From assembly GCF_037975245.1 (NCBI RefSeq), contig NC_092571.1, positions 26,490,564 through 26,554,563 of the forward strand: DNA of 64,000 bases. Reading direction: 5' to 3'. Shown here one piece after another: positions 36,699 through 48,694 of the stretch. Position 1 is the stretch's first letter. Every line of letters begins with the position of its first letter. This DNA comes from Apostichopus japonicus (Eukaryota; Echinodermata; Holothuroidea; Aspidochirotida; Stichopodidae). Below the pieces are notes generated by a model, which was not told where the DNA came from, ran no database searches, and saw only the letters and a program-made list of their open reading frames with translations. Made by a program: the position numbers and the translations under genes.

Positions 36699-36737
36699 AT
36701 GCAAGCGGAAGAAGTTACGGAATTAAATTCCGTATGA
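36699..36737 (+). CDS. Ig receptor 1, candidate last exon
   Basis: After TTTCCTTTCAG the phase-0 frame reads MQAEEVTELNSV and stops at 36735-36737. The acidic end with final Val resembles a PDZ-binding C-terminus. In phase 1 the exon would instead run to a stop at 36839. Weakly supported. Confidence 0.35.
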   Translation: MQAEEVTELNSV

Positions 36738-37461
36738 AACGACAGATACATTTACATTGCTACGACCTAAATGAAATTATAAAAATTAACAATTATAGTT
36801 ACCAGCTCGTCAGTTGGTTTTATCCTTTTCTAATTGTTTAATTTGTTTACTTACTTATTCATTACCTTTGTAACGGGGCACACTGCTCTTAAACGCATTA
36901 ATGTGCTCTGTTCTATTAATATACACCAATTTACCATTTATAATAATGAAAATAAACCGTCATTTTAACATTTTTTATTATGTAATAAGCTTACTAATTG
37001 CACTAAAATTTATATACACTGTAGATGAATTACAATCCTTTAGTGTAATTCCTTCAAATATGTATCGATGCGAACTCATATTCAGAGATCACTATCACTT
37101 GTGCACTCTTTAAAATGTCTGTTAAAATACGATCAGAACCCTGTCAAATTTAAAAAGTTTGCCTGATCAGACGGGCGCCGAACATACTCTGTTTACATTG
37201 ATCAGAATATTCTATTAAAAAACAAGACCAGGAATCTGTTCAAATAATAAAAATAACCAGATTCTCAGAACAGTTGGGATCTCATCAGATTCTGTATAAA
37301 TTGATAAGTATGTGATCAAATACTGAATGCAATAAATTGAAATTAATGTCACACCGGTATATGGACAAGAAATAAGGACACAAACAAAAACTTGAATTAA
37401 ACAGAGTATGCTAGAGCTTCATCTGGCTAGACATTCTTTACTAAATACATTGATTGTAACA

Positions 37462-37741
37462 AGGGGGCAAGCTTCATTGAGCCTTGCTAATCATGGCTCA
37501 TGAGGTTGAATCACACTGAATACAATTTGTGAAATTACATCTTATAAACTCTTTGACAATGGATTACAGAGGATGGGACAAGAAGTTACTGTCCAAATAT
37601 TTACCTTTCTCCTTAAACAGAAGTTATAATTAAGCTATTATACTAAGAAATGGCCACACTATGATATTTGGATTAACATCATACTGAAGGTTACTTTATT
37701 GGTAGAGATCTGGTGCATAGACAGGTGTAGGGTTGTAAGTG
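37462..37741 (+). repeat. Direct repeat, left copy
   Basis: Begins near AGCTTCATTGAGCCTTGCT and ends near GTGTAGGGTTGTAAG. Matches 40465-40737 in the same orientation with small indels. Confidence 0.8.
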
Positions 37742-37865
37742 ATCTACTGGGACTTAAATGTTGGAAATTTATATTATTTCATTGACAGCTTGTAAACAGA
37801 AACTTTTAGTAAGCTTTCTGAGAAGTGTGATGTAGGAGAACGTCCTGCCTGTGCTACTAATAAAG

Positions 37866-38045
37866 AGTTACGCTTGATCTGAAGTTTGATCGATCGTGCG
37901 TAAGTCACCTTATCGAGCGTAAGTTTGATATCAAACTTATCTCCGTTCCACAAAGAAACTTACGCTTGATATCAAGCTTAAGTTCGATCCGATCATGCGT
38001 AACTTTAGGTAGTGATCCAGATCAATCGTAAGTATGATACTTTGC
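37866..38045. repeat. Palindromic CTTACGCTTGAT cluster
   Basis: The phrase TTACGCTTGAT and its inverse occur several times. Perfect palindromes AAGTTTGATATCAAACTT (37921-37938) and GCTTGATATCAAGC (37965-37978) lie in it. It precedes the Harbinger-like remnant and may be its terminal or subterminal region. Confidence 0.6.
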
Positions 38046-38149
38046 TATGGTAAGCAATTGATTTACAATTTGTTTAGTTTCTTACTGTTTACATGTAGAT
38101 GTAATAAAATGTGAATTTTACATACTTGTGCACAAATGGCGTTATATTT

Positions 38150-38885
38150 GTATCAGCAAGCTGGTCAACAACGTAATTATCGTCGAATTCTACCAAGAGA
38201 GAGAATTTTTAGAGAGAGAAGGCTGCCTTTTGAACTTTCAATGATTTGACATGTACCAAAGATAAAGGTTTACTAGGCTAGGCTGTATGACTTTAATGAA
38301 CAGATTACACCAACAGAAGTAGGGCTCTGTCGGCCAGTTTGCAGGTTATCAGTGCTCTAAGATTTCATGAATTACGATCAAAACGTGCCTTAGCAGAGTG
38401 TGCCTCTTTACACGGATGCAGCAAATCATCTGCCTCACGAGCATTGAGGAGGGTTACAAGAGCATTGGTTCAAATCCGAAATGATGAAGTTAAGTTCCTA
38501 AGTAACCACTCCAGCCTCTGTGACCAAGGCTCGAGGGATTCATGTTTTGGTAGCAGGATTTCTGCAGGTTGTGGATACAGTATATGGGACATTGACTGGA
38601 ATCCACGGTTGTAACTATGGGCCGGATGAGTATGTATTTGTTAGCTGTACAGGTAGACATGCAATCGATGTACAGTTAATTTGTAGTGCAAAATACAAAA
38701 TCATCAATGTTGTAGCACGGTGGCTATGACAGTAGGATATTATGTGAAAGCCTTGTTAGGAGACAGTTTGAGGACCACCAATTTCAAGGGATACTTCTCG
38801 GGGACTATGGTTATCCTCTACAGCCGTGATTGATGACGCCTATTCAGAACTCAGCCTCACTCGAAGAGACCTCATTCAATAAGTA
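38150..38885 (+). pseudogene. Harbinger (PIF)-type transposase remnant
   Basis: Three frames together cover a degraded HARBI1-like DDE nuclease. The N-terminal helical region is at 38339-38500 (VISALRFHELRSKRALAEC, then GCSKSSASRALRRV, the helix-turn-helix-like part). After a frameshift, 38520-38729 has GFLQVVDTVYGTLTGIHGCN with the first catalytic Asp expected near VVDTVYGT, then YKIINVVARW. Another frameshift leads to LLGDYGYPLQP, matching the second catalytic Asp block (GDxGY), and LMTPI. Harbinger transposases are normally about 350-400 residues with the Myb-like partner encoded separately; none is seen here. Frameshifts and stops show it is dead. Flanking direct repeats may or may not be related. 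Confidence 0.8.
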
Positions 38886-39157
38886 AGCTTGTAAAAACCA
38901 ACACATGTCGAGGTATGGTATCATATCTATATGGTATCTATTTATGTACCGCTATAGATTTGTCCAAAAAGCACACACAAAATCACAAATTCAATAGTAT
39001 CAGTTATTACTGTATATTGTAGTTCACCATACGGACAAAAATAGACATAAATTACTTAATAGTGAACAATGAAATAAACAGCAGTCTTCAAATTTATATA
39101 CATTATTTAATTGCAGTGCTCAGCCAAGGACACGAGCCAAGATTGAGCATGTCAACG

Positions 39158-40230
39158 CAGTGGCGGCGGAACCGGGCGGGGGGGGGGGGGCTTGGGGGGG
39201 GGGGGGGCTAAGCCCCCCAATGAAAAAGTTGAGGGGGCAAATGCATGATAAGCCCCCCCAATATTTACCAAGGCTCCGAAACGTGCATCTGTCCATTTTT
39301 CAATGCATACTTGTCGATCTGTCTGATGCACACGTATACTATATAGGTGTAATAATTTTAGTAATTGCTGGGGGACCCTCGGCCCGTCCCCTGGCTATAG
39401 ACCACATTGTCACCCCAACCGCGTCTTCACGCCCCGTGAAAAGTGGAAGCAGTGAGTGTGAGTACCGGTAAGCGTAACACAACTTCGTCTTAGGCCAATG
39501 ACTTGCCTCATTTCAGCCAGTTCTCCAACATCCCCTTACTTAGTGGCGGAGCGTCCATATATACAGTCAGGGGCAAATGGACTGCTGGCGACCTTTTCAG
39601 CTTTTCACTACTTTTTACTTATTCGCGATTATTGACTATGTTATTGCGCTCTCATATACCTATTGACATTTGTCATATTCTGTTGGTGTAATTTTCCGAC
39701 AAAATGGCGACGACACCTATTTATTCTCCGTTTATCTGCAAATTAGCAAGGCCCGAAAAGGTTCATTTCCTGCAATCTAGGGAGTATCTTTACTCAAAAA
39801 TTTTCTGTACGCTCCGCGCCAACCTGTGGTGGCGCTCCGCTTAGATAGTGTCGAAAGCGCCCCTACAGACCATTCTTGACCCCGCTGACCAATACCCCTA
39901 GCTCCACCACTGCCCTTACTACACTCAAAAACGTCTTTGCGAGTACACTACGAGTAATAGCTACTCTCTTAAAACACCATCGAATATACAAATTACAATA
40001 TTTTATACAGACTTTTACGTGCAATCTGAGAAATTGCAGGCTTGAGACCCATATTTTAGGGCTAGGTATTTGCAGCATAAAACACTCGGGAAGTGCCGTT
40101 TCCGGCCATCTGGGGGTTTGAAAAAACCCAAAATTTTCTTGTACGCTCCGCGCCAACCGATGGTGGCGCTCCGCTTAGATAGTCTCCACACATTAGCCCC
40201 CCCAATAATTTTTCCGTTCCGCCGCGCCTG
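39158..40230. mobile_element. hAT-like element, short copy of level-4 family
   Basis: Ends CAGTGGCGGCGGAACC and, inverted, CAGGCGCGGCGGAACGG. TGTCAACG is duplicated at 39150-39157 and 40231-40238. It has the same body as 9938-14011 in reverse orientation. Long G runs are near the left end. No transposase. Confidence 0.85.
39541..39912. mobile_element. hAT-like MITE nested in the short copy
   Basis: CCCTTACT is duplicated at 39533-39540 and 39913-39920. It occupies the same site as level 5 in the other copy, so insertion predates the spread of the two level-4 copies. Confidence 0.75.
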
Positions 40231-40464
40231 TGTCAACGGCCAGCTCAAGAACAAATTTTAATGTCTGCTTAGCGATGGCATGCAAATAGAACCACAACTC
40301 TTCCCCTATCCTTGTTTACTTTGAAAGAGACAAATTAGTTTTGGCTGTACATAGTGTTAGCAAAGAATATGAATGTCATGTCAAACAAACATTTTGCATT
40401 TTCAAATACCACATGCATTCGAGCAAAAAACAAACAATCAATGAGTGACAGGGGGGGGGGGGGG

Positions 40465-40737
40465 GGAGAGCAAGCTTCATTGAGCCTTGCTCCTGCAGGT
40501 TGAATCACACTGAATACAATTTGTGAAATTACATCTTATCAACTCTTTGACAATGAATTACAGAGGATGGGACAGGAAGATACTGTCCACATATATACAT
40601 TTCTCCTTAATCAGAAGTTATAATTAAGCTACTAAGAAAGGGTCACACTATGACACTGGAAATGAAATCATACTGAAGGTTACTTTATTGGTAGAGATGC
40701 GGTGCATAGACAGTATATAAAGTGTAGAGTTGTAAGC
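40465..40737 (+). repeat. Direct repeat, right copy
   Basis: Second copy of 37462-37741. It follows a poly-G run and ends before a CACTGGCGGACTGGCC phrase that resembles the end of yet another hAT-like element (40745); a partner end was not found. Confidence 0.75.
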
Positions 40738-41078
40738 AGTGGCACTGGCGGACTGGCCACACGGGTATTTGGGCAATGCCCGGTGGGCTGGGGAGCCTGG
40801 TAAAAATTGCAGCCAATTTTCACAGTAGTTAATAGAATACAGACGGGCTGTGTAGAAATATATTTGTAACTGGGAATCAGCTCATGAAATCATCATGTTA
40901 GTTGGTCCTGTTAGTTCGTAACAAAAGAACGTGCTATTGGCAACCTGTCCGTGCTAATATTTTTACGACGAGATATACAAGTACTGTCACCAATGCATTC
41001 TGACATATACGTAGCATTGGCAGAGAATACAGATTTTATTAATCTGCACCTCGAACTCCAGAAAACGAAGTAAAATAA

Positions 41079-43676
41079 CAGGGGCGTATCCAGCATTTTC
41101 TAATCCGGGGGGCGCGAATTACTATCTAAGCGGAGCGCCACCATCGGTTGGCGCGCAGCGTACAAGAACATTTCTGGTTTTGATACCCCCCAGATCACCG
41201 GAAATGGCACTTTTCGGGCTTGAAAATATAAACTTTTTGCCTGAGAACCAAGTATTTCCCAATAGTTTTTTCTCTCCATCCATAACCTTTTTGAAGATTG
41301 TCACTAGTCACACATCATGTTCCACCTCATCGCATGTCCTGTGGATCATTGCTTTTGTTGGTGATTCTACGTCGCGGCCCACAATACCCGACAGCCCCAC
41401 CTTTGAAGGTTTTAAGCCCATTATTTCTTCAGAATTTGAAAATTCACATTTCTCGTGTATAAACTCACTTCAAAACATACCAATAATGTTGCAAAAAAAA
41501 ATCATCCTTGGACAACCAATATAGAAAAACCTCCTTGAACCCCTAACAGACCGGCAAAAAATGCACGAGTAGAGGGAAGTATGATGAAGAGTGTTGGTCA
41601 GGAAATTTTCGAAAATTCAGAAACAGTTAAGTAATTGGTGTACAAATATTAAAACCTCTTATAACGGCTATTATAAAACTTCGTTGAGGAAATGAAACAA
41701 ATGCCAGATATTTCCGAAACAGAACACTACACACATAGGCGTAGGAGGCGGGGGGCTGCAACCCTCCCCCCCCCCAATATTTTTTTTTCTGAAAATTCGG
41801 GCAATATGCTGAGAACTTTTCGGGCACGTACTGAAAGAAAAATAAATTGCAATACATAGCTACATCTAAAGGAAATTAATTAAAAATCATCTCCTTGGTA
41901 ACTAAAATAAAGTTGTAAGCTTGGCCAACTAATTAGCCATTATTAATGTAAGAGAGAGTTTTGACATAATTGGACCTCCATGCTTTTTCTCCATCTACAT
42001 AAGACATTTTGTTGTTTACATTAGCATCCCGCGGTGTACTCGGCAACTTTCACGGATCGTACGGTACACGCTGGCATGCGATGAAATATCCGATGCTTGC
42101 TTATATGATATTGACATTAACATGTTGAACGCGCGCAAGGGCGGCGGAAGCACTTTTAATCTGGGGGGGGGGGGGCACCGACATCAAAGGGCACTTTGCA
42201 GAAATTCGATTGGACTGATGCAGCCTGATATTTAGTACCCTTGATAACTCTTATTGTATTAACTTATTTGCGTATACACATCACTCCATCAACGTCCCCC
42301 CCCCCCCTCAAGGAAAAGATGCATACTAGCACTGCAATATCCAATGTGCAAATTGGGAAACAAGGAACCAGTTTTTTTTTTTGAGACAAAACGAAGTGAA
42401 ATCATGCTAGTTGCTAATGTAGGAATCTTCCGAATTAGAGTTTATTTCTTGTTAATATCTTAACCAATTTTTTTCCATTCGAAATAGCTTTGAGTTTGCC
42501 CCACAGATATTCATTAAAAGTCAGGGGCGTAGCCAGGATTTGCAAAGTTGTATGCACGACTATCTGAGCGGAGCGCCACCATCGGTTGGTGCGGAGCGTA
42601 CAAGAAAATTGTTGGTTTTACAAACCCCTCAGATGGCCGGAAACGGCCCTTCCCGAGTGTTCATTCTGGTTCCCTGGCCTCTTGCTAACTTGAGACACCT
42701 CAATTTTCATGTAGAAAAAGGGCACATTTTTAACCTGAGGAAAAGTGGGGGGGGCACGTGCCCCCTGTGCCCCCCGGTTCCGCCGCCATTGAACGCGCGC
42801 GGAGCGCGCGAAAAATGTTGGTTTTATTTTTCGGGCAAGTCGTTACAGCCCCCCAAATCAAATTGGGCTCCTATGACCACACACATCGACAGTTTTGAGG
42901 CAGTTCATCTTTGAACCGCCATTTTCATGCTCACTGATATGATGTGACATCTGCTGTTTGCTTTACAAATTCGAACAGGCGCGTAGCGAATAATTTGCCA
43001 TGGGAGGGGCGAAGCCTGTAGGCAAACTATCTAAGCGTGGCGCCACCTTGAGTTGGCGCGAAGCGTACAAGAAAAGTTTGCCTCCCAGAGCCTCCCAGAT
43101 CGCTGGAAATGACACTTCCCAGGCCTTGAAAGTTGCATCTAAGCATTTTCTGTTTTGAAATTACTAGCGATGTCATAAAAAATATGCTCGGGGGGGGGGG
43201 GGGAGGCTGTCGCCCCTTCCCGAAATGCGTCATGTTCCCCGACGACTCGGTCGAGTTCGAGACCAGCCACATTTAGTGTTTTCACAGCACAATTTATTGT
43301 TTAAGGCGTCCTTACACACACACGCATTATGATAGACCACATATAGTATATATATAGATACATTGGTGAGAGAGGAAAATGGAATCGTCAAAAACGAAGA
43401 TGTCGGTGTAAGGGGTAGGGTAAGGCGCAAGCCCCCTCCGAAATCCTCGATCCGTCACTGGCTACCCGGCCATGCGTATATAATAGGGATCACCGCTGTA
43501 ATGATGTCACTGATCCTCTTTTTATTCCCTTTCTTTCTCTCATTCTTTTTCTTTTCCCTTCCTCCCTCTCCCCCCTCTTTTTTCCCCTCTTTTTCCCCTT
43601 TTTTCTTCTTTTTTTCTCTACTCTTTTTCTAACCCGGGGGCGCGCCCCCAACGCCCCCTCCTTGGATACGCGCCTG
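41079..43676. mobile_element. Level-7 family element, second copy
   Basis: Ends CAGGGGCGTATCCAGC and, inverted, CAGGCGCGTATCCA. The body is the reverse of 10687-12799, including a pyrimidine tract at 43503-43631 opposite the purine tract there. No target-site duplication is visible, so the copy may be recombined or deleted at an end. Confidence 0.7.
42136..42791. mobile_element. hAT-like element nested in the level-7 copy
   Basis: Ends CAAGGGCGGCGGAAGC and TTCCGCCGCCATTG. AACGCGCG is duplicated at 42128-42135 and 42792-42799; the sister copy near 11490-11510 is the empty site. Confidence 0.8.
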
Positions 43677-43967
43677 TTACACTATCTGACGCAACGTAGT
43701 CGCCAAGAACATGAAGTATTTTTAAGGGAGGGCGCGAGGAACATGAACTTATAGCATGCTCCTCATGGTGAAACATAATTGCACATATTAGGTGAATTGA
43801 GTGTACTGTTAATAGTAGGAGAGACTAGCGTAGGTTCTTATGACCAACTAGACCGGTTTCTGCTCTCAACTTTATAGGAGGAGCTTCATCCTTTGAATAT
43901 TTTATATTCGGCCTGGGCGTCTCGTTTTCAAAATGCATCTGTTTTCTGTGCACGAGTTTTTATGGAC

Positions 43968-44237
43968 TCATAGTGCAGCTATAAGAGCATCTAAAAAAGC
44001 TTCGTGTGAACCTTTAGAGTCAGCTGATTCTTCGTTAGTACGAAACCTTGAGTTAACAAATAAATCTTTGAGATTTTGGGCCCTTTTGCAGGCTAGAATC
44101 GGTTCTTTTGGAAACAGTTTGGATAATTCCGCGTGTTGCGAGATAAAGTGCCAATGTTTCAAAAGTGTTTTTTTTTTCAAATGCGTGGTTTTGATATGGG
44201 AATCGAAATTTTGGTGAAGATTGAAGTTATGTCGCAA
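43968..44237 (-). pseudogene. Penelope-like element fragment
   Basis: The minus frame contains HWHFISQHAELSKLF, then FPKEPILACKRAQNLKDLFV. This matches the linker between reverse transcriptase and GIY-YIG domains of Penelope-like elements; the element at 50711 has VPEKPIIAYRRPRNLRDLLV at the equivalent place. No reverse transcriptase or endonuclease core is next to it. It is a short relic whose C-terminal part is lost. Confidence 0.7.
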
Positions 44238-45190
44238 ATATCAAACATCAACAGGGTGATAGAGGACAAATTGCTCTATTCCGTGATGTGTGTCGCACCA
44301 TCTAACTATTTCTATAACTAAAGATAATTAATTTTAAACATTTCGTTAGAATGTAACGGCAGTTTTTACACGATATAATTTAACGCTATCACAAATATTC
44401 TTTTTTTTTTAATCGAAATTTTGGCGGAGATAGAAGTTATGTAACCGATATCAAACATAAATAGGGTGATAGAGGACAAATTGCTCTATTCCTTGATGTG
44501 TGTCGCACCATCTAACTATTTTTGAACTAAAGATAATTAATTTTAAAAATTTCATTAGTACGTAACGGCAGTTTGTACACGATGTATGTGGAATTTAACG
44601 CAATCACAAATATTCTTTTTTTTTCAATCGAAATCTATTTTGGCGAATATAAAAGTTATGTCGCAAATATCAAACATCAACAGAGTGATAGTGGACACTT
44701 TGTTCTATTCCGTGATGTGTGTCGCACCATCTAACTATTTCTATAACTAAAGATACGGTAATTAATTTTAAACATTTTGTTAGTACGTAACGGCAGTTTG
44801 TACACGATGTAGTGGAATTTAACGCTACCACAAATATTCTAATTTTTTTCAATCGAAATTTTGGCGGAGATAGAAGTTATGTAACCGATATCAAACATGA
44901 ATACGATAATAGAGGACAAATTGCTCTATTCCGTGATTTGTGTCGCACCATCTAACTATTTCTATAACTAAAGATTATTAATTTTAAACATTTCGTTAGA
45001 ATATAACTGCAGTTTGTATACGGTGCAGTGGAATTTAACGCTTTCCCAAATATTCTTATTTTTTCAATCGAAATCATAAATAGGGTGATAGAGGACACAT
45101 TGCTCTATTCCGTGATATGTGTCGCACTATCTAACTATTTCTATAACTAAAGATAATTAATTTTATACATTTCGTCGGAACTGTACTTTA
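44201..45190. repeat. Satellite of about 215 bp, five units
   Basis: Units start with AATCGAAAT at 44201, 44411, 44636, 44851 and 45066. Each holds ATAGAGGACAAATTGCTCTA, GTGTCGCACCATCTAACTAT and a poly-T run. The last unit lacks part of its front. Unit 1 overlaps the start of the Penelope fragment. Confidence 0.85.
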
Positions 45191-46401
45191 AATTTGATTT
45201 ACGAACAATTATTGAGTGCCACCGCACCTTCAGCGTTGCTTATTGTCCGCTAGATAATAGATGACGCTCTTCGCTTTTTTCCTTATTGTCTGTTCTTATT
45301 GTCCGCTCTTATTGTCCGCTACTTATGTCCGCTACCTTCAAGCAGGTACATGTTGAGGCAATAGAGACTTCACTAAGATTGTGATAGTTCGGTCTCTACT
45401 AAACATATACACTCTTTGTTCAGTCACCAAATGAAAGCTTTGACATTTATCTGTAAACTATGGTCTGTTTGTATATAGAAATATGAAATATTATAACCGT
45501 AACCAAGACAAATCCGAAGCTAATTTCCTGATGCGAAGTCAACAGAAGGAAACTATTAGCTCAAACATCTCTTGATAATTTCTGATTTCGTTGTCCAAAT
45601 GTGTTTGTTCAGTCGGTATTTACAGCTTTGATGCTTCAAGAATCCATTCTGATTGGTTAAAATCAACACACCCACCCTTTGCCCACAGTAATTTAGCCAA
45701 TTAAAGTTGTTTGGCGGAACACAATCCATATAATATGAATATTCAAACTGGGCGATTCCATTATATTATAGGGGAGTGTCCTCTAGAATTTGTATGTTCA
45801 ATATGTTACTGTCCGAGTACGAGTGTAGGCCAACTGTACATACTACGTGTATGATGTAGGCCTAGCCGTGTGTAGTTTTAAGTTGTATTAGCCTTCTGTA
45901 ACAAGTATATCCTAAGACATATTCAGAGTTAGGAATGCACTAAATTGAAAGGAAATCCGACTGTGTATAATTGGAACCAAGTTATTTTTTCTATATATGA
46001 TGTTTCACACATCACTGATGAGTGATGATGATCAGAATAAAAAGTATAGGGTGCTTTTTATGTAGGTCTTATTGTGGGGTCGGTGGGGATGGGGGGGGGG
46101 TCAATTTATCTAACAACCAAACATGAATATCTGCAGAGGTGGCAGGGTACAGAGATTTTGAAGAGCGTGGAACTGCTACGGTCATGGCCGGATTCAGCTA
46201 ATGGGGGGGGGGGGGGATGCAAGGTTGTGTGGTGTTGGGGGAAGGGGGAGCAAGGAGGTTGTATGGTGTTGGGGGGGAGGGCTTTCAGAAATTGCGACTG
46301 AAATTATTTCTGGGCATGGGATGTAAGGGTTCTTAAGCTTCCGATGCAAAGTAGCGATGAATTTTCCATTTTGTAGAAATAACCACATGGCTGATGTTGG
46401 T
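45191..46401. other. Non-coding spacer
   Basis: Starts with CTTATTGTCCGCT repeated three to four times (45238-45335), then AT-rich sequence and G-rich low-complexity sequence at 46074-46300. No gene is seen. Confidence 0.5.
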
Positions 46402-46990
46402 GCAGGCTTGTACTTGATTCGGCATTGTGATAACATGTAGCACGGTTCATCTTATATATTTCTATTTGTTTGATTTACAGTTCAACCTACACCACCAAAA
46501 GTATTGGTTGAAGGTTGCAACCTTTTTGAACCATGTAGTTTCCATATTAACGAAACAAAGAAAATTACTTGTCTTTCTTTCATCATAGTGCTCATGGGCA
46601 TCAAGATACAAATTCACAGACATGTAAGTATATATATCGTATATATATCGCGTCTTTTGATGGGAACATTGTCCATACAGATTGTTACGACTTAATTGCA
46701 TAGTTCTACACCCGTGCAACAATTTTTCGGCACAAACTCACATGTTCCTCCGTGTTATCTAGACACATTGTTTCAGAGCATGAGAATTTCAACAGACGTC
46801 GAGTTTAATTTGGCCATGTGTCATCGTTTCGGGCAAATTGTAACAAGAATAAAAGTAGACAGGATTCACCGCCTACCCCCCCCCCCCCCCTCCTCACTCT
46901 TCCACTCTCCTCATGAGATGAGAATTTGACATGTGTTCATTCTGTTGAAGGAACATGTGTGTTTTTCATTAGTCAATTAATAATGAAATA
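46402..46990 (+). pseudogene. Deleted duplicate of Ig receptor 1
   Basis: 46402-46570 is a close copy of 31836-32008 (end of intron 3 and start of exon 4: VQPTPPKVLVEGCNLFEPC is kept). It then jumps to a copy of 36150-36480, including the candidate cytoplasmic exon donor and the following intron. About 4.1 kb, with the rest of exon 4 and the transmembrane exon, is missing. The junction falls in a TTGTC-like stretch present at both breakpoints. The small exon here is 35 nt rather than 49, which breaks the frame. A pseudogene fragment from a past tandem duplication. Confidence 0.85.
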
Positions 46991-48280
46991 TAATAATTAA
47001 CCATTTTAGTTGAATCAATAGTTAATTACCATGATATCATAGAATCTTATGATTGTAAAGAAGTCGACATATTCACCACCTGCTGAACAATATTATATCA
47101 TTTATTAAATTCTTTGAAACAAATTTGAGATTTCAGAATAAATTTCCTCAACAGTAACCATTTACTCCAAAGCACTTTATTCTTACAACCAAATCTTTGG
47201 AACAATTTATTTGGTTACTACAGAATTTCGAAACAGAACAATTTGACTGCTGCAGGCGTTCTAGCAGGCCTGCTGTCACTTCGAGGTCCGTTAAACAGGT
47301 TACCCCCAGTGTAACAGTAGACAGTTTTACAATCAAATTGTACTTTTTTCCCTGCATTCTAGCAAAACTATTTTTCATCACTTCAACGTTGACCAGCAGC
47401 ACAGCGAGATAGTTTTGTTCGTATAGGACACCAATTAACATTTTAATCGTCATTTTCTGTTATTTTTGTTAAAGTAAGCAAGTTACATACAGTTTACCTT
47501 GCAGAAGTTGTGTTCTACTGTATCACGATGTGCAGCTTAATAATAATTACGAACAGAAAATATGTATTAACCATGCTCATTTTAGTGTTAATTCATTTAT
47601 TTTGGTATATTTGTGAATTAAAACTGTATATATTGAGCTCGAGAAACGTGAAATTACGAGTAGTTGATATACACTTCCACATCATCGCCAAGTATTACTA
47701 GGCTCAAATTGTGACTATTATCAAAAGTGTGTATATATATTCACGTGATAAAACAAATAAATCAATCAATCAATCAATTATATACTTTTTACAGCATGTA
47801 ATTGCGCTGGCTGCTTTGTTGTTCAAAATCAAGAGAGTTTATAGTACATTATAACAGTCAATGTCCCCATGGCTGCCTGATCAATGATATCATCATTTCG
47901 GAATCAAGCTATTATTATGAATTCCAGATTATGTCAAACTATACCAAATTATTTATTTCCTGCAAGTGACAACATATTCTGAAATCACATCCTAACATAC
48001 GTTGGGTAGTATAACAGATACTATTCGTAGGTGTAAAGCCAATGCTCATGATTCAGGTATTAATTTAAAAAAAAAAAAGTATTATAGCAACAGAAAACAG
48101 GTGTAAAAGTCTATTTAATGAGAACGATAATACTGGAGACTAGGTTGTCACTACAGAAAGCACTATATTAGACATGGAATAAAAAGTAACTCATGAAAAT
48201 TCCATACATAATATGTAGTCATCGCCAGATATGTGATTTTAAACCTTTAATATAGCTAATTACTGTACAATGATCTAAAG
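46991..48280. other. Non-coding spacer
   Basis: AT-rich, with a short (ATCA)n run near 47760. Only short, unrecognised frames. Confidence 0.5.
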
Positions 48281-48686
48281 CAGGGTTGTCCAACCTTTTA
48301 CAGAGGAGGGCCACATGGAATGATTATGATGAAGGAGGGGCCGCATGAACCCTACGCTCGATTTTCCGATTTGTTGCCCGAAGCCCAAGGCAACAAAATG
48401 TGAGCACTGCGCGCGGAGCGCACTGATTTATTTTCCTTCCTGATAAAACAGATGAATAAAGTTCAGCCCCCCCCCCTCCCCACTTCCGCTGAGAGAGTGT
48501 CACACAAACTGACCTGTATGCAGTGTTTTGGACCCAGAAGGTTCGAATAGTTGATTATATAGCTTCAAATTATTATCAATAAATCTGCTCACTAAAATTT
48601 CGCACCGTAGAGCATCTCTGGCGGGCCGGACGCAACCCTGCGGCCTGCTGGACTGTGGCCCGCGGGCCGTAGGTTGGACAACCCTG
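48281..48686. mobile_element. hAT-like MITE with CAGGGTTGTCCAACC ends
   Basis: 406 bp with inverted ends CAGGGTTGTCCAACCT and AGGTTGGACAACCCTG. The 8-bp ATCTAAAG is duplicated at 48273-48280 and 48687-48694. The terminus is of the type common in Charlie-like hAT elements. Non-coding. Confidence 0.9.
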
Positions 48687-48694
48687 ATCTAAAG

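Larger units (their letters stand above)
39807..43067. repeat. Five more copies of the 42-bp hairpin module
   Basis: Copies at 39807-39848 (-), 40141-40182 (-), 41121-41163 (+), 42559-42601 (+), 43026-43067 (+), spread over at least four different elements. The GCGCCA/TGGCGC stem is kept in nearly all copies although loop bases change. Confidence 0.8.

Noticed and set aside
45238-45335. Repeated CTTATTGTCCGCT phrases as a CRISPR-like array
   Set aside because: Spacing is irregular, spacers are nearly absent and the genome is eukaryotic.
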